Part shown: piece after piece, positions 1 to 7,833 of the stretch
How the letters are laid out: each line of letters begins with the position of its first letter
Position numbering within the stretch: position 1 is the first letter of the stretch
Assembly: GCA_001509375.1 (NCBI GenBank)
Contig: LGFT01000001.1
Span: forward strand, 27,836 to 91,835
Source: Methanothrix harundinacea
GTDB taxonomy: Archaea; Halobacteriota; Methanosarcinia; Methanotrichales; Methanotrichaceae
DNA: 64,000 nt
Reading direction: 5' to 3'
Notes under the pieces: generated by a model
Database searches by the model: none
What the model was told of the DNA's origin: nothing
The model's input: the letters and a program-made list of their open reading frames with translations, nothing else
Made by a program: the position numbers and the translations under genes

Positions 1-552
1 GTGGCGTCCATCGACGAGCCTTCCTTGGGGATCAGCCCGAACGTCATCTTCAGCGACGACCAAATAAAAGAGGCTCTGGAGATAGCAGCCCGCCCCTGCG
101 AGGGGATAGACTGCGAGGTTCACCTCCACTCGCCCCTGATGGCGGAGCTCTGCTCCGGAGTTCCGGGGATCAACGTCATCGGGGTTGAGTCCGCCTCAAA
201 CCCCGACTATTTGAAGCTCGTCGATCGGAACGTTTTGGAGGAAAACGATGCCTACATCCGGGTGGGAATCGCGAGGACCGACATAAACGCCCTGGTGGCG
301 AGGCTGAACGACCAGCTCGCAACGAACCTCTGGCGAGACTCCGATCGGCTGGAGAGGGAGGTCTTCGCGGCCGAATCCGTTGAGCTTATGGAACGAAGGC
401 TCTCCGAGGCGTTCCGCCTCTTCGGCGACCGGGTCAGGTACGCAGGTCCTGACTGCGGCCTTGGTTCATGGCCGAACCAGAAGATGGCCGCCCGCTGCCT
501 CGCCAGCTGTGCAAAGGCCATCTCCTATTTCAGATCCCGGCGAAGCCCGTAG
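1..552 (+). CDS. MetE-like methyltransferase, C-terminal part (5' truncated by window edge)
   Basis: The frame is open from the first base and ends at TAG 550-552, so about 183 C-terminal residues are visible and the true start lies upstream. The visible part resembles the end of the archaeal cobalamin-independent methionine synthase (MetE C-terminal/UROD-like barrel) family: an HLHSP segment near residue 41, a GVESASNP segment near 61, and a GPDCGLGSWP motif near 149, the usual cysteine-containing zinc-ligand region of MetE barrels. Members move methyl groups between a corrinoid or folate donor and a thiol such as homocysteine. The exact acceptor cannot be judged from this fragment. Confidence 0.7.
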   Translation: MASIDEPSLGISPNVIFSDDQIKEALEIAARPCEGIDCEVHLHSPLMAELCSGVPGINVIGVESASNPDYLKLVDRNVLEENDAYIRVGIARTDINALVARLNDQLATNLWRDSDRLEREVFAAESVELMERRLSEAFRLFGDRVRYAGPDCGLGSWPNQKMAARCLASCAKAISYFRSRRSP

Positions 553-810
553 AGAAAACGCCACTTGGCACGATCCCGATCTGCTGGTGTCGGTGACGGT
601 CATCAGGATAGAGGAATCGGCCTGGCGAGGCACCATTTTCTCTCGGAGATCTCAGGAACTTTTACGGCGTTATCCTCAATCACGGAGCCGTCGAGAGTTT
701 CTGAAAACAGCCGATATATTTTATCTGACTTTTGAGTTTACGTGAATATTTTCTAAAATACGTTTTCGTTCTGATCAGCTGGGATATGGGCAAGTGTGAT
801 AACCACTATG

Positions 811-818
811 TATAAATA
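811..818 (+). promoter_or_regulatory. TATA box, leaderless promoter of the DUF1699 gene
   Basis: TATAAATA is centred about 27 bp before ATG 841. That is the archaeal spacing expected when transcription starts at or next to the start codon, so it favours ATG 841 over the upstream GTG at 796. Confidence 0.6.
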
Positions 819-840
819 TTTTAAGATCATTCTATACCTC

Positions 841-1248
841 ATGAGATTGAGGGTTGTGAGCTCGAAAGAGGAGATTCCCCAGCTGAACTCCAACGAGCAG
901 ATGATCCACCTGGCCTTCAGGCCATCGAATATGGACGTAATGACGCTGATACAGAGATGCCCACGAATCCGGGCCGTCCAAACCCCGCCATCATATTATC
1001 GGACCATGTCCAATGCCGCCCGGCAGTTTCTGGAGATCCAGGGTGTGGAGCTGTTGAGAGGAGACGTCTGGGGTCACAGAAAGGACATCGATGAGTACTA
1101 CGAAATCAACGAGAGCATCATAGAGAGATTATCTAGACTGATGAACGAGGGACGCAAAATCGACGAGATAGTAACTCTGGCAAAAAGAGAGACGAAGCTC
1201 TCTGAAGATTTGATAAAGTACATCCTCAAGACCTGCGCCATAATCTGA
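841..1248 (+). CDS. DUF1699 family protein
   Basis: A 135-residue soluble protein beginning MRLRVVSSKEEI. It carries the hallmarks of the methanogen-restricted DUF1699 family: an LAFRPSN segment near residue 28, a QRCPRIRAVQTPPSYY stretch near 42, and a GDVWGHRKDI segment near 73. No catalytic motif or membrane segment is visible and the function is unknown. An in-frame GTG at 796 would add 15 residues, but the TATA box at 811-818 would then lie inside the gene. It stands alone between a MetE-like gene and tpiA. Confidence 0.85.
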   Translation: MRLRVVSSKEEIPQLNSNEQMIHLAFRPSNMDVMTLIQRCPRIRAVQTPPSYYRTMSNAARQFLEIQGVELLRGDVWGHRKDIDEYYEINESIIERLSRLMNEGRKIDEIVTLAKRETKLSEDLIKYILKTCAII

Positions 1249-1562
1249 CGAGCCCTTTTAGAATAGATCGCACCATCAGACCTGGAGCTGTTGGGGCTTA
1301 GGACCACCGAGTTGGCACCATCATGATTTTATCTCATAAGACAGGACTCGAACCCGAAGATCTGAACGGCGAGGTACACAGGCGATGCTGTCGTTAGGGA
1401 AGGGCCAGACCTGTCCCTGGGACCTCGTTCCGTCCCCAGGCGATTTGCGACCCCGCCCCGAGGAACTATGGCCGCATAAGTCTCAAATATTCATTCACAG
1501 AAGCATACTAAGCGGTTCCCCCGAAGCTCAGCATCGCGAAATCTCGGCAAAAGGTGATGATC
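1249..1562. other. Gene-free interval upstream of tpiA with alternative hairpins
   Basis: No credible gene in 314 bp. Two hairpins can form on the + strand: AGGGA 1396-1400 with TCCCT 1414-1418, and CCTGGG 1416-1421 with CCCAGG 1435-1440. They share bases 1416-1418 and so exclude one another. No tRNA could be built around the T-arm-like GGACTCGAACC near 1345. Confidence 0.4.
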
Positions 1563-2231
1563 ATGACAAAGGTAGTGCTCAACTTCAAGACCTATGCGGA
1601 GGCGACAGGCTTGGCGGCTCTGGAGCTCTCGCGGATTTGTGAGAAGGCGGCGGAGCAGTATGATGTGGAGATGGTTGTGGCTCCCCAGACCGCAGACATC
1701 CGCCTGATCTCAGAGAACGTATCGATTCCGGTCTACGCCCAGCACGTTGATGGAGTCGGGTTTGGCGGTTTTACCGGCTCCATCACCGCCGCCTCGGTCA
1801 AGGCGGCGGGAGCCAGCGGGACCCTCATAAACCACTCTGAGAGAAGGCTGAAGCTCGCAGAGATCGAGGCGAGTCTTTCGGCTTGCAGGGCCGAGGGCCT
1901 TTTGACGATTGTCTGCACCAACAACATAGCCACCACCAGGGCGGCTGCAGCCCTCAAGCCCGACTTCGTGGCGGTGGAGCCCCCTGAGCTGATAGGAAGC
2001 GGGATCCCCGTCTCCAAAGCAGACCCAGAGGTCGTCACAGGTTCGGTGGAGGCGGTAAAGAAGATCGAGCCCGGGGTGGGGGTTTTATGCGGCGCAGGCA
2101 TCAGCCGGGGAGAGGACTTATTGGCCGCCCTGGAGCTGGGTTCTGTGGGCGTCCTTCTCGCCTCGGGGATCATCAAGGCCAAAGATCAGAAGAAGGCACT
2201 GGAGGATCTCCTCTCCGGGATCCGGGGGTGA
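1563..2231 (+). CDS. tpiA: Triosephosphate isomerase (archaeal type)
   Basis: Interconverts dihydroxyacetone phosphate and glyceraldehyde 3-phosphate in the cytoplasm. At 222 residues it has the short archaeal length. Visible landmarks are the N-terminal LNFKTY (catalytic lysine), INHSERR near residue 92 (catalytic histidine), a VAVEPPELIGSG segment with the catalytic glutamate near 140, and the phosphate-binding CGAGIS and LLASGI strands at the end. ATG 1563 is chosen because GGTGAT at 1553-1558 can serve as ribosome site; GTG 1554 and ATG 1557 are alternatives. The acylphosphatase gene starts 5 bp downstream, suggesting co-transcription. Confidence 0.95.
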   Translation: MTKVVLNFKTYAEATGLAALELSRICEKAAEQYDVEMVVAPQTADIRLISENVSIPVYAQHVDGVGFGGFTGSITAASVKAAGASGTLINHSERRLKLAEIEASLSACRAEGLLTIVCTNNIATTRAAAALKPDFVAVEPPELIGSGIPVSKADPEVVTGSVEAVKKIEPGVGVLCGAGISRGEDLLAALELGSVGVLLASGIIKAKDQKKALEDLLSGIRG

Positions 2232-2236
2232 TCCCG

Positions 2237-2506
2237 ATGATATGTGTAAGGGTCAGGGTTTCGGGCAGGGTTCAGGGAGTGGGCTACAGGCACTTCACCA
2301 CGATCCACGCAAAGGAGTTGGAAGTGGTGGGATGGGTCCGCAACCTTCCCGGCGGTGGGGTTGAGGCCCTCCTCCAGGGGGAGAGACCGAAGGTGGGGGA
2401 GCTATTGAACCAGATGAAGACGGGACCGGCCCAGGCCCTCGTCTCCGGCATGGATATATCTGAGGTCGAGTGCCAGGAGATCGACGATTTCAAGGTGGTC
2501 TATTAG
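2237..2506 (+). CDS. acyP: Acylphosphatase
   Basis: An 89-residue protein matching the full length of acylphosphatases, which hydrolyse acyl phosphates such as carbamoyl or acetyl phosphate. The signature GRVQGVGYRHFT supplies the anion-binding loop and catalytic arginine, and GWVRNLPGGGVEALLQG the catalytic asparagine (N in VRN). It starts 5 bp after tpiA, so the two are probably one operon. In an acetate-using methanogen acetyl phosphate could be a substrate, but that is inference. Confidence 0.93.
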   Translation: MICVRVRVSGRVQGVGYRHFTTIHAKELEVVGWVRNLPGGGVEALLQGERPKVGELLNQMKTGPAQALVSGMDISEVECQEIDDFKVVY

Positions 2507-2538
2507 GCTATCGAAAGCTATCGAGGAGAAGTGATCCA

Positions 2539-2721
2539 TTGCTTTTGGTCAATCGATACAAATGCGGTTACTGTGGGGCCTGCGTGGGGGTCTGTCCCGC
2601 CGCTGCCCTGGAGCTGGTGGAGACTTGGATCGAAGTGAACGACGACTGCATAAGCTGTGGCCGTTGCACCAAGATCTGCCCTCTGGGCGCTCTGGAGCTG
2701 ACAAAAGAGGCACAGGCATGA
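2539..2721 (+). CDS. Small 2[4Fe-4S] ferredoxin
   Basis: Sixty residues with two Cys-x2-Cys-x2-Cys-x3-Cys-Pro clusters (CGYCGACVGVCP and CISCGRCTKICP), the pattern of a 2[4Fe-4S] ferredoxin. The start is taken as TTG 2539 because it follows GAGGAGAAGTG (2523-2533) at a normal distance; reading further upstream would run into the acylphosphatase gene. The stop overlaps the next ATG (ATGA at 2718-2721), so it is translationally coupled to the geranylgeranyl reductase and is a plausible electron donor for it. Confidence 0.9.
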   Translation: MLLVNRYKCGYCGACVGVCPAAALELVETWIEVNDDCISCGRCTKICPLGALELTKEAQA

Positions 2722-3893
2722 AGTGTGACCTAGTGGTGGTGGGGGCGGGACCCGCCGGGTCGATGACGGCGAAGGTCGCAGCGGAGGCTGGCCTAAACGT
2801 GGTCATGCTGGAGAAGAGACAGGAGATCGGCGACCCCGTCCGATGCGCCGAGGGCGTCAGCAAGGCCGCCCTGAGGGAGCTGGTGGAGCCGGACCCCGTA
2901 TGGGTCTCTGCTGAGGTTAAGGGAGCGAGGATCAGGGCTCCCGACGGTACGGAGATCGTGATATCCGAGGATAGGGCCGGGGCCGAAGTGGGCTACGTCC
3001 TCGAGAGGAAGGTCTTCGATCGAGCCCTCGCCCTGGATGCGGCGGAGGCCGGCGCCAAGGTGATGGTGAAGACGAGAGCCCTGGGCCTTCTCGAGGAGGG
3101 AGGCGTCCTCACAGGGGTATCGGCCCAGTTCGTCGGTGAGAGCCTCAAAATCGAGGCCCCCCTGGTCATCGGCGCCGACGGCGTCGAGTCGAAGGTCGGA
3201 CGATGGGCGGGGATCGACACCGCCCTCAAGCCGAAGGACATAGAGACTTGCGCCCAGTTCCTCCTTCTGGACGAGGGGATCGATGACGAGTACTGCGAGT
3301 TCTACCTCGGAAATGAGATCGCCCCAGGAGGATACGTCTGGTCCTTCCCCAAGGGCCAATCTATCGCCAACGTCGGGATCGGCGTCCTAGGTTCGAAGGC
3401 AAACTCGGGAACCCCCGTAATGCTGTTGCGAGAGTTTGTGAAGAAGCGCTTCCCTGAGGGGAAGATCCTGGAGATGATGGTGGGAGGGGTTCCCGTCTCA
3501 GGGCCCATAGAGACCACCACCGCCGATGGCATCATCCTGGTGGGAGACGCCGCCCGACAGTCTGATCCCATCACCGGCGGCGGCATCATCAACGCAATGA
3601 GAGCGGGCGTTTTGGCGGGCGATATCGCGGCGGAGCTGGTCCCCAAGGGGGAGGTGGACAAGACATCTCTCCAGGTCTACGAGAAGAGGTGGAGGGAGAC
3701 GATCGGAAAATCGATCGCCAGGAACTTCGCAGTTAAGGAGTTCTTCGTCGACCTCACCGACGACGACCTGAATCGGCTGACCCACTCCCTCGACGGCATC
3801 GATATCGCCCAGCTGGATCTGAGGGGGCTATTGAAGGTTTTGGTCCGACAGAACCCGAAGCTCCTCTTGAAGCTCCGGCATCTGATAGTTTAG
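2718..3893 (+). CDS. Digeranylgeranylglycerophospholipid reductase family flavoprotein
   Basis: A 391-residue FAD enzyme of the geranylgeranyl reductase family that saturates the isoprenoid chains of archaeal membrane lipids. Visible: the N-terminal Rossmann motif GAGPAGS (residues 9-15), the VRCAEGVSK region, a GADGVESKVGRW motif, and the C-terminal FAD-binding GDAARQSDPITGGGI. Some family members instead serve in quinone or other isoprenoid reduction. The gene overlaps the ferredoxin gene by 4 bp, matching the ferredoxin dependence known for archaeal members. Confidence 0.92.
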   Translation: MKCDLVVVGAGPAGSMTAKVAAEAGLNVVMLEKRQEIGDPVRCAEGVSKAALRELVEPDPVWVSAEVKGARIRAPDGTEIVISEDRAGAEVGYVLERKVFDRALALDAAEAGAKVMVKTRALGLLEEGGVLTGVSAQFVGESLKIEAPLVIGADGVESKVGRWAGIDTALKPKDIETCAQFLLLDEGIDDEYCEFYLGNEIAPGGYVWSFPKGQSIANVGIGVLGSKANSGTPVMLLREFVKKRFPEGKILEMMVGGVPVSGPIETTTADGIILVGDAARQSDPITGGGIINAMRAGVLAGDIAAELVPKGEVDKTSLQVYEKRWRETIGKSIARNFAVKEFFVDLTDDDLNRLTHSLDGIDIAQLDLRGLLKVLVRQNPKLLLKLRHLIV

Positions 3894-3894
3894 T

Positions 3895-4452
3895 TTAGTC
3901 GCCTAATAGCTTAGGAAGACGGTCGAGGTCAAACTCGATCCTCACCCTCTCCCGGTCGGCGCCGACGGAGACGACGGTAGTGTGGAAGACGTATTGGAGG
4001 GTCCGCCGCCCTCCCGGCACCCTCACCCCGTGGTCTTTGCTGAGCCTCTGGAGGGTGCAGGTCTGGAGGACCGGTCCGGACTGGAGGAAGAGGAGGCCGG
4101 GGAGGTTGAGGTTCTGATGAGCTAACGTCGGAAACTTCTCCTCGAGGATCGCCGCCAGCTCCTCCCGGGTGATCTCGACCGCTCTTCCTTCGCTCTCGAC
4201 TCTGATGTGCTCCTCGTCGGCCTCAACGGCGTCGACGTGGGCCTTGAGGGTGGAGGATACGTAGTTATCACCCCTTCCCCTCTTCTCAGGCGGGAGGATC
4301 TCTTCTAGCTTTGAGAGGAAAGGGCGAAGGAGGGGGCCGCTGCCGCCGAAGATCGCCCCCGGCAGGTTTCTCACCTCAGCGGAGAGATCTCTCACATCCT
4401 GGTTTGTAACTTCGACATAGACCATGCTCCATCTCGGGGGTTCAAAGGGCAT
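3895..4452 (-). CDS. Conserved hypothetical protein, soluble
   Basis: A 185-residue soluble protein that I do not recognise. It has no signal peptide, membrane segment or cysteine motif. Glycine- and proline-rich turns occur near residues 31-41, then a mixed alpha/beta region with charged helices. It is convergent with the geranylgeranyl reductase gene, separated by 1 bp. An internal ATG at 4425 is an alternative start. A reverse-strand TATA-like sequence near 4510-4516 leaves room for a short leader. Confidence 0.7.
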   Translation of the reverse strand: MPFEPPRWSMVYVEVTNQDVRDLSAEVRNLPGAIFGGSGPLLRPFLSKLEEILPPEKRGRGDNYVSSTLKAHVDAVEADEEHIRVESEGRAVEITREELAAILEEKFPTLAHQNLNLPGLLFLQSGPVLQTCTLQRLSKDHGVRVPGGRRTLQYVFHTTVVSVGADRERVRIEFDLDRLPKLLGD

Positions 4453-4653
4453 GTACTTGTCGGGTTGGAAGCCTGCGGAATGCCTTCGGACGATTAAACC
4501 ACATCGCCATTTATATTATTGATTAAAGATGAAATAAGAGGGCCTGTCGGGATAATTGTAGGATAATTTTAGGATAATTTATATTCCGTAGCAATTAGGG
4601 GCTAAAGTTACCAACTCTATAGTGCCATTTTGTGTGGGAATTGCTTCAATATC

Positions 4654-4664
4654 TTTTTAAATAT
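4654..4664 (+). promoter_or_regulatory. TATA-like box of the Cas4-like gene
   Basis: TTTTTAAATAT centred about 26 bp before ATG 4685, consistent with leaderless transcription. The 4453-4684 interval carries divergent promoters for this gene and the hypothetical gene on the other strand. Confidence 0.5.
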
Positions 4665-4684
4665 GGATCATCACACATCATACC

Positions 4685-5458
4685 ATGCCGCCACCAGTTA
4701 GAATCTCAGACATCTCCCTCTACCACCGCTGCCCAAGGCTCGTCTACTTCCAGGCCATGGGTCGATCGATCTGGCCGGAGCCTGAAAGCCCGTCTAAGCT
4801 CCTCCTGAGGGAGGTGGCGTTGTACCTATCAGAGTTCGAGCTGGAGAGAGAAATAGACCTGGAAGACTGGCTCCGGGATGCCCTCGATAGGGCCGCGGCC
4901 GAGCTTCCAGTCATATGTGGAGAAGAAGTCAACCAACACGACCTCCGGGCCGCGGCCGGGGAGATCCGCGAGATCCTGCCCGAGATCGCATCAAACCTCT
5001 CGCAGAAGCTCTACCTGTTGATTCCCAGCGAGGTGGAGGTGGACCTTCGGTCCGATCGGCTCGGCCTCTCCGGGAGGATCGATCGGATCGTATCGATAGC
5101 CGGAGATGGCGGACCTGGGGCGGGCTTCTCTATCCCCTCGATTATAAAGACCAACCCTCCTCCAGAGACGGGAATCTGGCGGAGCGATCGGATCCGCCTG
5201 GCAGGCTACGCCATGCTCCTCGAAGACGAGCTGAATAGAAGGGTCGATTCGGGGATCGTCGAGTACCCTCTGGCCGGTGAAGTCCGGGAGGTGGAGATCA
5301 GAAGCTCAGATCGGAGGAGGGTTCTCCGGATCAGGGACCGGGTGAGGTTGATCAATGGTGGAAAGCTCCCCGATCGGCCGCGAGATGCCCCCTGCGACCG
5401 TTGTCCTGTCACCGAGGTTTGCGAGACTAGGCAGACCCTCGCCTCCAAGTTCTTCTGA
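4685..5458 (+). CDS. Stand-alone Cas4-like Fe-S protein (PD-(D/E)XK fold)
   Basis: 257 residues with the frame of Cas4/RecB-type nucleases: an N-terminal YHRCPRLVYF segment holding the first cysteine, a GRIDRI strand near residue 131 with the metal-binding aspartate, a QLAGYAMLLE-like helix (here RLAGYAMLLE), and a C-terminal CDRCPVTEVC cluster giving three more cysteines for a [4Fe-4S] cluster. The strand that normally carries E-x-K reads PSIIKT, so the lysine is kept but the glutamate is not. No cas genes or array are nearby, so a CRISPR role is unsupported. Confidence 0.8.
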   Translation: MPPPVRISDISLYHRCPRLVYFQAMGRSIWPEPESPSKLLLREVALYLSEFELEREIDLEDWLRDALDRAAAELPVICGEEVNQHDLRAAAGEIREILPEIASNLSQKLYLLIPSEVEVDLRSDRLGLSGRIDRIVSIAGDGGPGAGFSIPSIIKTNPPPETGIWRSDRIRLAGYAMLLEDELNRRVDSGIVEYPLAGEVREVEIRSSDRRRVLRIRDRVRLINGGKLPDRPRDAPCDRCPVTEVCETRQTLASKFF

Positions 5459-5498
5459 TCCAGAAGCGTTATATCCCAAAGGAGCGGAAGGTCGGAAC

Positions 5499-6419
5499 AT
5501 GTTCGGAAAGAGGCACGTCCTCTCGATGCGGGAGTTCTCGCGCGACGAGATCGACTCAGTCCTCGACCTGGCCGAGTCCCTGGAGCCCTACGCCCGCGGG
5601 GGGAGGTGCGAGGCCCTCTCGGGAAAGATCCTGGCCCTCCTCTTCTTCGAACCCAGCACCCGAACCCGCCTCTCCTTCGAGACAGCGATGATGCGCCTCG
5701 GGGGCAAGACCCTCAGCCTCGGCCCCGCCGAGGGGTCGGCCATCGCCAAGGGGGAGTCATTGGCCGACACCATCAGGGTGATCGGGGCCTACGCCGACGC
5801 TCTGGTTATCCGCCACCCCAAGGAGGGGTCGGCCCGCCTGGCGTCACAGTTCTCGCCGGTCCCGGTCTTGAACGCCGGGGACGGCGCGGGCCACCACCCC
5901 ACCCAGACCCTCCTGGACCTCTACACCATAAGAAAGGAAAGCAGCCTCGAGGATCTCAGGATCGCCCTCGTCGGCGACCTGAAGTACGGGAGGACCGTTC
6001 ACTCCCTCGCCTACGCCCTCGCCCTCTACGGCGCAGACATAACCCTCGTCTCTCCTCCGACCCTGGAGATGCCGGCCTCGATAAAGGCGGACCTGGCGGG
6101 GAAGGGGACGATGGTCCGGGAGGCGCACCATCTGGACTCGGTTATCAGAGACGTGGACGTCCTTTACGTCACTCGGATCCAGAGGGAGAGGTTCCCCGAT
6201 CCCTACGAGTACTCGAAGGTGGCCAAAAGCTATCGAATCGGACCCGAGAGCTTGGACGGCGTCCGGGACGGCCTCATAATCATGCACCCGCTCCCGAGGG
6301 TAGACGAGATCGCACCCGAGGTGGACGAGACCCGCCACGCCCTCTACTTCAAGCAATCCTTCTACGGCGTGCCCGTGAGGATGGCCCTTCTCAAGATGTT
6401 GATGGAGGAATCGCGTTGA
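5499..6419 (+). CDS. pyrB: Aspartate carbamoyltransferase, catalytic subunit
   Basis: Joins carbamoyl phosphate and aspartate in pyrimidine synthesis. 306 residues, typical length. Motifs: FFEPSTRTR near residue 48 (carbamoyl-phosphate binding), GDGAGHHPTQTLLD near 126, and HPLPRVDEI near 265. A TATA-like GTTATATC at 5468-5475 lies 27 bp before the start. The stop overlaps the TTG of pyrI, so the two subunits of the holoenzyme are translationally coupled. Confidence 0.97.
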   Translation: MFGKRHVLSMREFSRDEIDSVLDLAESLEPYARGGRCEALSGKILALLFFEPSTRTRLSFETAMMRLGGKTLSLGPAEGSAIAKGESLADTIRVIGAYADALVIRHPKEGSARLASQFSPVPVLNAGDGAGHHPTQTLLDLYTIRKESSLEDLRIALVGDLKYGRTVHSLAYALALYGADITLVSPPTLEMPASIKADLAGKGTMVREAHHLDSVIRDVDVLYVTRIQRERFPDPYEYSKVAKSYRIGPESLDGVRDGLIIMHPLPRVDEIAPEVDETRHALYFKQSFYGVPVRMALLKMLMEESR

Positions 6420-6886
6420 CTGAGACCGAGATGGAGCTGAGGGTGACGCCCATCGGGAACGGGACGGTCATAGACCACATCCCCGCGGGCCAGGCCCTGA
6501 ACGTCCTCAAGATCCTGGGGATTGACAGGACGACCGAGGCGACGATAAGCGTCCTGATGAACGTTTCCAGCCTGAGGTCCGGCAAAAAGGATATCGTCAA
6601 GGTGGAGGACCGGGAGCTGAAAGAGGAGGAGGTGAACAAGATCTCCCTCATCGCCCCCGGGGCGACGATCAACATCATCAGGAACCGTCGGGTCGTCGAG
6701 AAGTATACCGTCGATATGCCAGACCTGATCGTGGGCGTATTGAGATGCCCAAACCCCTCCTGCATATCCAACACCAACGAGCCGATCAAGTCCCAGCTCC
6801 TGGTCAAGAGCAAAAACCCCGTGGTTCTGAGGTGCGTCTACTGCGAGCAGCCGATCACGGAGAATATAGCAGACTACTTAATATAG
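6416..6886 (+). CDS. pyrI: Aspartate carbamoyltransferase, regulatory subunit
   Basis: 156 residues. The N-terminal allosteric domain has GTVIDHIPAGQA and the C-terminal domain has four zinc cysteines (CPNPSC and CVYC), which dock on PyrB. The start is TTG 6416: GGAGG at 6404-6408 lies 7 bp upstream and the codon overlaps the pyrB stop (TTGA). The ATG at 6431 is a weaker alternative. With PyrB it forms the nucleotide-regulated holoenzyme. Confidence 0.96.
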   Translation: MTETEMELRVTPIGNGTVIDHIPAGQALNVLKILGIDRTTEATISVLMNVSSLRSGKKDIVKVEDRELKEEEVNKISLIAPGATINIIRNRRVVEKYTVDMPDLIVGVLRCPNPSCISNTNEPIKSQLLVKSKNPVVLRCVYCEQPITENIADYLI

Positions 6887-6936
6887 AAGGCTGAATGGCT
6901 GCAGAGCTAGTTATCCTTCCAAGGATGGAGTTCAAG

Positions 6937-7713
6937 ATGACGGTAAAAGATGGCGATTTCATCAAGGTAGATTACACCGAGAGCGTTGACGGCCAGGTGA
7001 TATCCACCACAAACCGGGATGTGGCAATGAATAACGACATCTACGAGGACGGCGTCGAGTACGGCCCAGCCCTGATCGTGGTAGGATCTGGAGACGTGGT
7101 GGAGGGGTTTAAAGACGAGCTGATGGGAAAGGAGATCGGAAGTTCCGGAAGCGTGGAGGTCCCCCCCGAGAAGGGCTACGGCGTTCGCGACCCCGAGAAC
7201 GTCGAGCTGATACCCCTTACAAAGTTCAAGAAGGAGAAGCCCGAGATCGGGATGAGGGTCTCAGTCGACGGCAAGATGGGAACCCTTACACGGATCATCG
7301 GGAGGAAGGCGAGGATCGACTACAATCATGTCCTCGCGGACAAGACGGTGAAGTTCGACTATACCATCACCGAGAGGATAGAGGATAGACAGGAGAGGCT
7401 GGAGAGCCTGATTAGGATCTTCGCCAAGATCGATCTGGCGGCAAAGATCCTGGAGGATGACGTCGCCGAGGTCGAGTCTCCCTGGGAGATGAGCTACTAC
7501 AAGGAGTGGCCGATGATAAGGCGGGGCGTCGCCGAGATGGCCATGAGGCTCCTCGACTTCAAAGAGGTCCGGTACATTGAGAGCCACAAGCTCGCCCCCA
7601 CCGTCACCTCACAGCTGGTATCTCCTCCGCCCAGGCTAGAGGAGACAGAGGAAAAAGAGGAGACAGAAACGTCGGCCGAGACTCCAGCGCCAGACGAGCA
7701 GAGCTTAGGTTAG
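6937..7713 (+). CDS. FKBP-type peptidyl-prolyl isomerase (SlyD-like, long archaeal form)
   Basis: 258 residues from ATG 6937, chosen because GGAG lies 6 bp upstream and a TATA-like TTAATATAG at 6877-6885 points to initiation near 6905; upstream ATGs at 6895 and 6925 are possible. An FKBP domain (GDFIKVDYTES at the start, GSGDVVEGFKDELMGKEIG near 54) is interrupted by an insert-in-flap region (FKKEKPEIGMRV) as in archaeal chaperone-isomerases. A charged C-terminal extension ends in a Glu/Thr/Pro-rich tail. Likely a cytoplasmic folding helper; no signal peptide. Confidence 0.9.
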   Translation: MTVKDGDFIKVDYTESVDGQVISTTNRDVAMNNDIYEDGVEYGPALIVVGSGDVVEGFKDELMGKEIGSSGSVEVPPEKGYGVRDPENVELIPLTKFKKEKPEIGMRVSVDGKMGTLTRIIGRKARIDYNHVLADKTVKFDYTITERIEDRQERLESLIRIFAKIDLAAKILEDDVAEVESPWEMSYYKEWPMIRRGVAEMAMRLLDFKEVRYIESHKLAPTVTSQLVSPPPRLEETEEKEETETSAETPAPDEQSLG

Positions 7714-7802
7714 CGTTTCGGGATCAAGAAGGATTGTCGATCCGATCCCGGGGTCCGTCGCCCGCCCCTCAGTGGGCGAAATCATTCATTTTTGGCAAAC
7801 GG

Positions 7803-7810
7803 TTTTATAG
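7803..7810 (+). promoter_or_regulatory. TATA box of the leuA/cimA gene
   Basis: TTTTATAG is centred about 28 bp before ATG 7834, so the transcript should start at or just before that ATG. This matters for judging the broken 5' end of the gene. Confidence 0.6.
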
Positions 7811-7833
7811 GGCGAGCCCTCAACTGGGAACTC

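Noticed and set aside
1340-1370. GGACTCGAACC resembling the reverse of a tRNA T-arm
   Set aside because: A matching acceptor stem and D-arm could not be found on the reverse strand within tRNA distance.
4685-5458. CRISPR-Cas adaptation locus
   Set aside because: The Cas4-like gene stands alone, with pyrBI next to it.
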